From Eremothecium cymbalariae DBVPG#7215 (Eukaryota; Ascomycota; Saccharomycetes; Saccharomycetales; Saccharomycetaceae), in NCBI RefSeq assembly GCF_000235365.1, contig NC_016450.1:186001-250000 (forward strand): a stretch of 64,000 nt of DNA. Reading direction: 5' to 3'. The position numbers and the translations under genes are program-made. Below the pieces are notes generated by a model. The model ran no database searches. It had not been told where the DNA came from and worked only from the letters and a program-made list of their open reading frames with translations. Position 1 is the first letter of the stretch. The number at the start of each line of letters is the position of its first letter. Of this stretch, positions 1 to 9,800 are shown piece after piece.

Positions 1-846
1 CGCGCTGTGTTTGGTATAGACACAACCAACGAGGGTCCTGGGGATTTGAATGGACATGGTACACATGTGGCGGGGTTGGTTGGTTCTAAAACCTATGGAG
101 CTGCTAAGAAAGCTACTATATACGAAGTGAAGGTAATGACTGTCGATGGCAGAGGCAGCACATCGAATATTATTGCTGGTGTAGAGTTTGCTGTAAAACA
201 CTGCCAACAAAGTGGTAAGAAATGTGTTGCTAACATGAGTCTTGGAGGTTTAAGTTTTGGACACAGTGCATTGGATAGTGCGGTGGAGGCGGCCATTGAA
301 GAGGGCCTAGTTTTTGTTGTTGCTGCAGGTAATTCCAAAGAAAGGGCTTGTTGGTACAGCCCCGCCAAAGTCAAAACGGCCATAACGGTTGGCGCGTTTG
401 ATGATCGTTCAGATATAATTGCATCTTTCTCTAACTATGGTAAGTGTGTGGATATATTTGCCCCCGGTGTTGCTGTATCATCTTTATCCAATAGTCCTTA
501 CAACACGGTACGTGTATTGAACGGGACTTCTATGTCTGCCCCAATTACTGCTGGTGTCGTCGCAGTTTTACTAGATCAAGGCGTCAAACATGAAGATGTA
601 AAAGAACGTTTAATTGATCTTTCAACCAAAGGCGTCTTCCACAGGAGGAGATTAGTGAGTTCCAGAACTCCAGACCGCACATTATTCAACGGTGTTCCTC
701 AGGAAGACGACGTATTCAATGCCATAGAGTATCCATTTGAAGATGAAGACACATACATCAAATTCATCGGAGACGATTTCAAGAAAGTCCAAGGGCCTTC
801 ATTGTTCAGAAAAGTATTGAAATCGTCACTAAGTAAAGTCATTTAA
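1..846 (+). CDS. RRT12: Subtilisin-like serine protease, 3' part only (probable RRT12 orthologue)
   Basis: The frame is open from the first base, so the 5' part lies outside the window; 281 residues remain. The subtilase (S8) core is visible: the His-box GHGTHVAG near residue 18 (catalytic His about residue 19), the oxyanion-hole motif VAAGN, and the Ser-box NGTSMSAP with the nucleophile at about residue 177. The catalytic Asp would lie upstream. The family includes the yeast vacuolar protease B PRB1, YSP3 and the spore-wall protein RRT12. I choose RRT12 from position: in S. cerevisiae RRT12 (YCR045C) lies near ARE1, whose duplicate ARE2 lies next to the TIM23-ACC1 block, and the orientation fits. 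The Ser-box has SAP instead of the common ASP/SSP, and the C-terminal tail after it is about 100 residues long and charged. Family assignment is secure; the orthologue choice is an inference. Confidence 0.72.
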   Translation, partial: RAVFGIDTTNEGPGDLNGHGTHVAGLVGSKTYGAAKKATIYEVKVMTVDGRGSTSNIIAGVEFAVKHCQQSGKKCVANMSLGGLSFGHSALDSAVEAAIEEGLVFVVAAGNSKERACWYSPAKVKTAITVGAFDDRSDIIASFSNYGKCVDIFAPGVAVSSLSNSPYNTVRVLNGTSMSAPITAGVVAVLLDQGVKHEDVKERLIDLSTKGVFHRRRLVSSRTPDRTLFNGVPQEDDVFNAIEYPFEDEDTYIKFIGDDFKKVQGPSLFRKVLKSSLSKVI

Positions 847-1134
847 ACTAAAGTACTACACTTACAAATAGCAGATATGTATATTTTCGAAACGATATCT
901 ATGTGAGTTTAAAAAAAGGTATGTACAAATACACTAGAGTCATCAGAAAATAATGATAGATATAATAAAGCAGGAATTCTATCAGTACAGGAACCTCCTG
1001 GTATGGCACCGCCAGAAACAGCGGCTAACACATACAGGACGACACACCGCAGTCTACTCACAACACCAATCCTCCCTATTTATTTGTGTACACTGCAGGC
1101 CCGTAGTCCCCACCCAAATCTCCCCCAATTACAT

Positions 1135-1770
1135 CTACAGAAGAGACTTAACACTGCTCCACCCCGCAGCAGCCAACATCATCGTCCCTGACGCGTACCC
1201 CATTGGTTTCAACCCCTTAGATGACTTAAAAATGGCACCTGACAGTGCACCTGCCGTCATAGAGCCCACAGTGTCATGTTTGCCACGAAATGAAGCAATC
1301 GTAGAATTCACCAAGTTATACACCAACGCTAGCACCCCCGCGTTATTTCCTAAAAATGGCCCCCTCCTCGTGACATGATTCAACACTGTGTTCAACTGCA
1401 ACTTCCCTGGTGACTTGGGAGGAATATTCTTCAGCCCCTCCAAGAACCCATACGTGCCTCCCAACCCAAGTCCCGTCAAGTACACCGCCCCGGTCCCGTA
1501 ACACAAGTCATCTGTCCACCCCCTGGAAGGAATCAATCCCTGAGATCCCTCCATATTTGACAGCTTCTCATCTTCCAAATCCAGGTACTCAACCCCCCGT
1601 TCCAACCCGGCCAATGGATGCAATCTAGACACATCTAACACCCCAGGCGTCCCGATGATATTAGCAACATTTGTTACTTGATTGGGATCAAACCCTAAAG
1701 TATCTTGTAACCGACTCCCGTCCTCCTCCACCTGCACCTCGTTTTTTTTCTTACCAAATAAAAATGACAT
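1135..1770 (-). CDS. TIM23: Tim23, presequence translocase channel subunit
   Basis: The product has 211 residues (222 in S. cerevisiae) and starts at the ATG whose complement ends at 1770. It is the channel subunit of the TIM23 complex, which takes presequence proteins across or into the mitochondrial inner membrane. The hydrophilic N-terminal half (about residues 1-85) faces the intermembrane space and carries the conserved stretch LHPLAGLxxGVEYLDLE. The C-terminal half has four hydrophobic segments of the Tim17/Tim22/Tim23 family with the motifs EGSQGLIPSRGW, LNHVTRRGPFLGNN and FKSSKGLKP. It is tail-to-tail with the upstream protease and shares a long intergenic region with ACC1, the same pairing as in S. 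cerevisiae chromosome XIV (YNR016C/YNR017W). Two perfect GTCACGTGAC palindromes lie about 375 bp upstream of the start. Confidence 0.97.
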   Translation of the reverse strand: MSFLFGKKKNEVQVEEDGSRLQDTLGFDPNQVTNVANIIGTPGVLDVSRLHPLAGLERGVEYLDLEDEKLSNMEGSQGLIPSRGWTDDLCYGTGAVYLTGLGLGGTYGFLEGLKNIPPKSPGKLQLNTVLNHVTRRGPFLGNNAGVLALVYNLVNSTIASFRGKHDTVGSMTAGALSGAIFKSSKGLKPMGYASGTMMLAAAGWSSVKSLL

Positions 1771-2143
1771 ATTCCTTCCTGATCCCTTTTATTTTCTGTA
1801 TTCACTTTCTTACCTGTCGATGTGTGCCTCTCTCTATCTGTTTCTACTTTCTGATTCAGATGTATGAGATGTCGCTTTTTTTTTTCGACTCAATGAATGC
1901 CTTTTTTTTCAACTTTCGATCCTCTTTCTTCCACAAGACCAAAATCTCTTATTTATTATTATGCCCTATTCCTGCTACAAGCCTTTCGAATTGACACCAA
2001 CACTCCAAGATTCCTCTTTCCTCTTTACAAATTTATATGTATAATATCCTTTCCACACTATGTTGCAATTATATGCTATATAACACTTCTCGGCTTTTTT
2101 TCACAACGAAAAATTTTTTGGAATTTTCCAAATGCGAAGATCT

Positions 2144-2167
2144 GTCACGTGACAGGTGTCACGTGAC
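2144..2167. promoter_or_regulatory. Tandem GTCACGTGAC palindromes (Cbf1/E-box type) upstream of TIM23
   Basis: The 10-bp perfect palindrome GTCACGTGAC occurs at 2144-2153 and again at 2158-2167, with starts 14 bp apart. It matches the RTCACRTG core bound by the bHLH protein Cbf1 (also centromere element I). It lies about 375 bp upstream of the TIM23 start. Assignment to Cbf1 is by motif only. Confidence 0.6.
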
Positions 2168-3074
2168 ACAAACACCCACACCCTGAGGCATGATGTTACC
2201 CGGGCCGCCGGTTCCGAAGAAGACAAACTTCCGCGGAGCTTACGTCACGGTGATGTCTGCCGATCCAACCAACCCAACAATTGTCGTCGCCGCCTTGTCC
2301 AGCCGGCCCCGTCCAACGTTATCCTCTGCCCGCCCCGGGGCCCCTCCAGCGCCTACTTCTAGAAGGCGCCCAGCCCAGAGGCCCCGGCCAGGCTCGGGCA
2401 GGAGCCGCTGAGTCTGCCTGGGTCCGTGTGCTGCCTCATCAGCACAACAAAACTAAATGTATATCCAACAATTCCCAGTTGTATTACAAAGAAACCACCA
2501 TCTCTGATAGCTTTAAAGGTTAAATCAGCGCTCTGCCAACGTATATAAAACATCTTCTGTAATAGACAGCCTCTTTCGAAGGGATCTAATGTGTAGCTAC
2601 CTATCCCCAAGTTTTTTTTGAACAGGCTACAATAATTATTACATACAGTTCTGTGCCGTTATTATCATAAGGATAGGCATAAATATAGATATATCCAGAA
2701 TTGCGCGGCAACGTTACAAAATAAGCCAGAAGAACGATTCCTGTGCTACATCAAGATTTTAACATCACGAGTTTCGTCCGTTGCGATTGGGTTTGGTACC
2801 TAATTTTCTATATTTTGGCACTTTATATCTTTTTTTTGGTCCCTTTTACAAGTTTGTCTTTATTACGGTGCTTAGTGTACCCGTAGGGATCATCGTAACA
2901 AGAACAGTGCAAGAAGACATTGGGTTATTCAGGTATGTGTATGTTTGGCTTTTCAACTAATATATATGAGATGTTTGGATCGGTGGATGGGGAGTGTTGG
3001 TGAGGGCGATGGGGATGAGATGGTGATGTTGTTTTTATTTTGGGTCCCTCGGGAGCCGGGTGGTTTGATTTTTC

Positions 3075-3084
3075 CATGTGAAAG
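3075..3084. promoter_or_regulatory. UAS-INO (ICRE)-like element upstream of ACC1
   Basis: CATGTGAAAG matches nine of ten bases of the inositol/choline-responsive element CATGTGAAAT, bound by Ino2-Ino4. S. cerevisiae ACC1 is known to be controlled by this system. The site is about 730 bp upstream of the ACC1 ATG. Confidence 0.5.
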
Positions 3085-3577
3085 GAAAGAGGCGATTTTG
3101 ATCATGTGATGGAAAATGGATGTTGGCAGTTTTCACTATTTCATAAGGAAACCAGTCTTCTGGCTCGAGACGATGAGAAGAGAAGTAGAGAGCAAACTAA
3201 GAAAGAAGTGCTTAGTAAAGGAAAAGGCGGTTAGTGGATATTACCAAGTTGAAGAATTTTCTTTTACAAGTTTTCTCTTACAAAACGGCATTGTCAAAAG
3301 GGGGTTTTGAAAGATTTCTCTTTTGTTTCCATCTTTCGTTCCTGGGTATACTATACGGCGACGTGCAGGATTCTCAGTTTTGATTTAATAGCTATTGCAT
3401 CGTGACGCTATCGTTACGTCTTGTCGTTGTCTGTGTTTTTCTTTTCAGAATCTCAGTGTTGAGGGAATTATTTGGATGCCAAATAATATACGGGAAGAGA
3501 ATTAGAGTAGCGGGACGCGGTAAGCAAGAGAATCTAGTAATAGTGGGAACGCCAGCCAGCCACTGAACAGGATATCA

Positions 3578-3587
3578 TATATATAAG
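3578..3587 (+). promoter_or_regulatory. TATA-like element of ACC1
   Basis: TATATATAAG lies 220-230 bp upstream of the ACC1 ATG at 3808 but only 23 bp before the start of the ATG-less open extension at 3610. The transcription start chosen from this element would therefore decide whether the extension is included in the mRNA. Confidence 0.4.
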
Positions 3588-3609
3588 GGTTATTTTTGAA
3601 AGGCTATAA

Positions 3610-3807
3610 GCTGTTTTGACTAACAATATTTGTTCCAGACTTTTGTTCTTTTTTAGACGGAAAGCTTTTTTCAGCCTTGCTTGGCCATTATTGAAACTAG
3701 GAGATATCCTTCCGTTGAAAAGTTATCGGTTACCGTTTGTTCGAGGTAGTCATTATTATAGAGGTACAACAAGAGCAATAAGCGCAGCTAGTGGAAGTAG
3801 TACAAAG
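3610..3807 (+). other. ATG-less in-frame 5' extension of ACC1 resembling a mitochondrial targeting sequence
   Basis: Sixty-six sense codons run in frame into the ACC1 ATG without a stop and without any ATG. The encoded stretch is rich in Arg/Lys (11 in the last 60 residues) and large hydrophobics, with one acidic residue, and ends in a Ser/Ala/Thr-rich segment. Candidate near-cognate starts are TTG at 3616 and ATT at 3628, the latter with A at -3. By established knowledge, S. cerevisiae HFA1 begins at a non-AUG (AUU) codon 72 codons upstream of its first AUG to make a mitochondrial presequence. I infer that this single gene makes both forms. Confidence 0.65.
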
Positions 3808-6800
3808 ATGAGTGAGGAGGGATCGTCAGACAACTCTCTTCTGCAAAAGAAAGAGGGCGAGTTTACGGATTATTCAGCCAAACATGCGAAGTTGGCGCCT
3901 CACTTTCTTGGATTACACACTGTGGATCGGGCAGAAGACTCGCCATTGAAGGACTTTGTGGTATCCCATGGTGGGCATACTGTTATATCGAAGGTGCTGA
4001 TTGCGAACAATGGTATTGCTGCTGTGAAAGAGATCCGGTCGGTGAGGAAATGGGCATATGAAACATTTGGCGATAGATCTATGATTCAATTCGTGGTGAT
4101 GGCTACTCCTGAGGACTTGGAGGCCAATGCTGAGTATATCCGTATGGCTGATCAATACGTAGAGGTTCCTGGAGGCACCAACAATAACAACTATGCGAAT
4201 GTCGATTTGATTGTAGACATTGCAGAGCGGGCAGATGTAGATGCTGTATGGGCCGGTTGGGGGCATGCTTCCGAAAACCCGTTACTTCCAGAAAAGTTAG
4301 CACTTTCAAAGAGAAAGGTGCTGTTCATTGGACCTCCGGGGAGTGCGATGAGGGCTCTTGGTGATAAAATATCCTCCACAATCGTTGCGCAGAACGCAAA
4401 AGTACCATGTATTCCGTGGTCCGGTACCGGTGTTGATGAAGTGTTCATTGATCCACAGAGTGGGCTGGTTTCTGTTACGGACGATGTTTACCAAAAGGGC
4501 TGTTGCTCTTCACCACAGGACGGTTTAATGAAGGCTAGAAAAATAGGTTACCCAGTCATGATAAAAGCATCGGAGGGCGGTGGTGGTAAAGGTATCCGAA
4601 AAGTAGAGCATGAAAAAGATTTTCTTTCTCTATACGATCAAGCTACTAATGAAGTTCCTGGTTCTCCAATTTTTGTGATGAAGGTTGCCGGTAGAGCTCG
4701 GCATTTGGAAGTTCAATTGTTAGCTGACCAATATGGTACAAATATTTCTTTGTTTGGCCGTGATTGTTCCGTTCAAAGGCGTCATCAGAAGATTATTGAA
4801 GAAGCACCAGTTACAGTAGCTAAACCTGAGACTTTCACTGAAATGGAGAAAGCAGCTATAAGATTAGGGAAATTAGTGGGTTATGTTTCAGCTGGTACTG
4901 TTGAATATCTTTATTCGCATGAGAATGACAAGTTTTACTTCTTGGAACTAAATCCAAGGCTACAAGTGGAGCATCCAACGACTGAGATGGTCAGCGGCGT
5001 TAACTTACCAGCAGCACAATTACAAATCGCAATGGGTATACCACTACACAGAATTAGAGACATTAGACTGCTTTATGGTCTTGATACTCATACAGCAACG
5101 GAGGTTGATTTTGAGTTTTCTTCTATCGAATCGCTGCAAACTCAAAGAAGGCCCACCCCTAAGGGCCACTGCACTGCTTGCCGTATAACTTCCGAAGATC
5201 CCAATGAAGGCTTCAGACCTTCTGGTGGTTCATTACATGAGTTAAATTTCCGTTCTTCTTCCAATGTTTGGGGTTACTTTTCCGTTGGTAGCAATGGTGG
5301 TATTCACTCTTTCTCAGACTCTCAATTTGGACATATATTTGCTTTTGGTGAAAACAGACAATCTTCGAGAAAACATATGGTTGTCGCTTTAAAGGAGTTA
5401 TCTATTAGAGGTGACTTTAGGACTACTGTCGAATACTTGATTAAGCTTTTGGAAACTGAAGATTTTGAGGATAACGCTATCACTACTGGTTGGCTGGATG
5501 ATTTGATATCTCAAAAGATATCAGCCGAAAAGCCAGATCCAACATTAGCGGTAATTTGTGGTGCAGCAACTAAAGCTCACCTCGTTTCAGAAAATGCACT
5601 ACAAGAGTACTCCTCCTATTTGAAGAGAGGACAGGTTCCAAACAAGAGTATGCTACATACTATGTTTCCTGTCGAATTCATTCACGAAGGTAAAAGATAC
5701 AAATTTAGTGTCGCCAAATCGGCGGATGATCGATATACACTATTTATAAATGGTTCTAAGTGTGAAGTGGGTCTTCGCAAGCTATCCGATGGAGGGCTAT
5801 TAATTGCAATTGGCGGTAAGTCGCATACTGTTTACTGGAAAGAGGAGGTTGAAGCCACAAGATTATCTATTGATCAACAGACTACATTGTTAGAGGCCGA
5901 AAATGACCCAACACAACTACGTACCCATTCTCCGGGAAAATTGATAAAGTTCCTTGTGGAGAGTGGCGACCATCTTGATTTGGGTCAGCCATATGCTGAA
6001 GTTGAGGTTATGAAGATGCAAATGCCGTTACTTGCCCAAGAAAGCGGTATTGTTCAACTCTTAAAGCAACCTGGTTCTACCATTTCTGCCGGGGACATCC
6101 TAGCAATATTGACTTTGGATGATCCATCCAAAGTTAAACATGCCCTTCCATTCGAAGGTATGCTACCTTCATTGGGTGCTCCAAAAATCGAAGGTACAAA
6201 GCCTGCGTATAAATTCAGATCATTAGTCTCTACATTGGAAAATGTCTTGAAGGGTTATGATAATCAAGTGGTTATGAATGCTTCATTACAAAAATTAATA
6301 GAAGTGTTGAGAGATCCTGAGTTGCCATATTCTGAATGGAACATGCAGGTATCTGCGTTGCATTCGAGATTACCTGCAACTTTGTATCATCAGGTGGATC
6401 AACTAGTTGAACGGTACCACAAACGTTCTGCTGCTTTCCCCGCCAAACAGTTGGATAAAATTTTGTCAAATTCTCTAAATGAATATAATTCAGATCCTCT
6501 CTTTGAAAAGGTTATAGAGCCATTAATGGACATTACTAGGCGTTATAGAGATGGATCACAGTCCCATGAACATTCAGTGTTGGCAAGCTTCTTAGAAAAG
6601 TATTATTCTGTTGAAAAATTATTTTCAGGTTCCAACATGCGTGAAGAGGATGTTATACTCAAATTACGTGATGAGCATATTAATGACTTGGATAAAGTTG
6701 TAATGACAGTTTTATCTCATTCTCGTGTTTCTGCAAAAAACAATTTGATTTTAGCAATTTTAAAACACTACCAACCGCTATGCAAACTGTCTTCTGAGGT

Positions 6801-9800
6801 AGCTGCAGCTCTCTCAGGACCATTGAAGCACATAATTTCTTTGGAATCGAAGTCCACTGCCAAGGTTGCACTACAAGCCAGGGAAATTTTAATACAAGGT
6901 TCCTTGCCCTCTGTTAAAGAGAGAACTGAACAATTGGAGCATATTTTGAAGACTTCGGTGGTAAAACCCACATATGGTTCTTCGGAGCCCACCCGTGCAG
7001 AACCAGACCTTGACGTTTTGAAGGATTTAATAGATTCCAACTATGTTGTATTTGATGTGTTGCCGCAATTCTTAAACCATAAAGATAAGTCTTTAGCCGC
7101 TGCGGCTGCGGAGGTCTACATTCGCCGTGCTTATAGAGTTTATACGATTGGCGATATCAAAAAGCACAACAGTTTTGATAGTCCCATAGTGGAATGGAAA
7201 TTCCAGTTACCGTCTGCAGCTTTTACCTCAAAACCACAACTAACTTCCAAATTGGGTATTCAAAGAGCAGTTTCTATCTCTGACCTATCCTATATTTCTG
7301 AAAATGAAAATCAACCCTTGAGAACTGGTCTTTTAATCCCTGCAGCTCACTTGGACGATGTTGACGCTAGTTTAGCAAGTGCATTGTGTGTTATACCTGC
7401 CCAAAACAACTTATCGGGCCCTGCTCGAGATAGGTCTGGTCCTAACCCAACATTGTCAAATGTGATTAACGTTATTATTTCATCCACACAAGGTTATTCC
7501 TCAGATGATGAGATTTTAAAGCGGTTGGTAGAGATATTGGAAGTGAATAAAAAGGATTTAATTGCGTCATCCATTCGCCGCATCACTTATATATTCGGAT
7601 ACAAGGATGGTTCTTACCCAAAGTACTACACCTTTAGAGGTTCTGATTATGCTGAAGATAAAAAAATTCGTCACATCGAACCCGCTTTAGCGTTCCAATT
7701 AGAATTGGGTAGAATGTCGAATTTCAATATAAAACCAATTTTTACTGAAAATAGGAATATACATGTTTATGAGGCCATTGGAAAAAACTCCCCAGTTGAT
7801 AAACGGTTCTTTACTAGGGGTATTATCAGAACGGGTCGTATTCGTGATAACGTCACTATTCAGGAATATTTAACTTCAGAAGCAAACCGGTTGATGAGTG
7901 ATATTCTGGATAATCTAGAGGTAATCGATACTTCAAATTCAGACTTAAACCATATCTTCATTAACTTTTCTGCGGTTTTCGATGTTTCTCCTGATGATGT
8001 CGAGGCTGCCTTTGGTGGTTTCTTGGAGCGGTTCGGTAAGAGGTTATTGCGTTTACGTGTCGCAGCAGCAGAAATTCGTATTATGATTAAGGATCCGCAG
8101 ACGGGTACACCAGTTCCATTAAGAGCTTTGATAAACAATGTATCAGGTTATGTGGTTAAGACTGAATTATATACTGAGGTGAAGAACGCTCATGGAGAGC
8201 AGATTTTCAAGTCCCTTGATAAACCAGGGTCGATGCACTTGAGACCAATAGCTACCCCATATCCAGCTAAAGAATGGTTACAACCGAAACGATACAAGGC
8301 CCATTTAATGGGGACCACTTACGTTTATGATTTCCCAGAGTTATTCCGCCAGGTTACTGTTAGTCAATGGAAACAACATTCCCCCCAAACTACATTAAGT
8401 GATGACTTCTTCATTTCCAACGAGTTAATATTCGATGAAAATGGCGAACTAACAGAGGTGGATAGGGAGCCTGGTGCAAATAATATTGGAATGGTTGCCT
8501 TTAAAGTCACTGTAAAAACGCCTGAATATCCACATGGGCGTCAATTTGTCATAATTGCCAATGATATCACCCATATGATTGGTTCTTTCGGTCCGCAAGA
8601 GGACGAATTTTTTTACAAGGTGACAGCGTATGCTAGGAAACGTGGTATTCCAAGAATTTATTTATCTGCCAATTCCGGTGCCAGAATTGGTATTGCTGAA
8701 GAAATAATCCCATTATTTCAAGTTTCGTGGGTGGAACCTGGCAATCCGGCTAAAGGTTTTGATTACTTATATTTAACTTCAAAGACTATGGAGGAGCTAA
8801 AGAGACAGGGCAAGGAAAACATTGTAATTACTGAACGTGTTGTTGAACATGGTGAACCAAGATTTGTAATTAAGGCTATCATTGGATCGGAAGATGGATT
8901 AGGTGTCGAATGTTTGCGAGGCTCAGGTTTGATCGCAGGTGCCACTTCCAAGGCATATAAGGATATTTTTACCCTAACTCTAGTAACCTGTAGATCTGTT
9001 GGTATTGGTGCTTACTTGGTTAGATTGGGCCAAAGGGCAATTCAAGTTGAAGGCCAGCCGATTATTTTAACTGGTGCCCCTGCCATCAATAAAGTTTTGG
9101 GTAAGGAAGTTTATTCGTCTAATTTACAGTTGGGTGGTACTCAAATCATGTATAACAACGGTGTCTCGCATTTAACAGCTCAGGACGACTTGGCTGGTGT
9201 TAGGAAGATCATGGAATGGCTATCCTACGTACCAGCAAAGCGTAATATGCCCGTTCCAATCCTAGAATCCGATGATAAATGGGACAGAGATGTTGAATAT
9301 AGTCCAACGTTGCAGCAGCCTTATGATGTCAGGTGGATGATCGAGGGTCGCAATTCTGACAACGGCTATGAATATGGTTTGTTTGATAAGGGATCATTCC
9401 AAGAAACCCTTTCAGGTTGGGCTAAAGGGGTTGTAGTGGGTAGGGCTCGACTAGGTGGCATTCCGCTAGGTGTCATATCTGTTGACACAAGAACTTTTGA
9501 AACTTTAGTTCCTGCAGATCCTGCTAATCCTGACTCTATTGAAATGTTAGTGCAGGAGGCTGGCTCTGTTTGGTATCCGAACTCTGCATTTAAAACTGCA
9601 CAAGCCATTAATGATTTTAATCACGGTGAACAGCTACCTTTAATGATTCTAGCGAACTGGAGGGGGTTTTCAGGTGGACAAAGAGATATGTACAATGAAG
9701 TTTTGAAATATGGCGCATTCATAGTGGATGCCCTTGTTGATTATAAACAACCAATATTTGTTTACATCCCTCCAACTGGAGAATTGAGAGGTGGTTCTTG

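Larger units (their letters stand above)
1771..3609. promoter_or_regulatory. Long shared upstream region of TIM23 (-) and ACC1 (+)
   Basis: This divergent intergenic region is about 1.84 kb, long for this genome. It holds pyrimidine-rich DNA next to TIM23, two GTCACGTGAC palindromes (2144-2167), a GC-rich patch (about 2170-2420), an Ino2/Ino4-type element (3075-3084) and a TATA-like run (3578-3587) close to ACC1. Short ORFs inside it have no recognisable product, and I see no RNA gene. Confidence 0.7.

Noticed and set aside
1003..1378. + strand frames overlapping TIM23
   Set aside because: Shadows of TIM23 on the opposite strand.
2144..2240. GTCACGTG followed by TTCCGAA as a possible centromere (CDEI-CDEIII)
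   Set aside because: No 80-160 bp AT-rich CDEII lies between; the interval is GC-rich.
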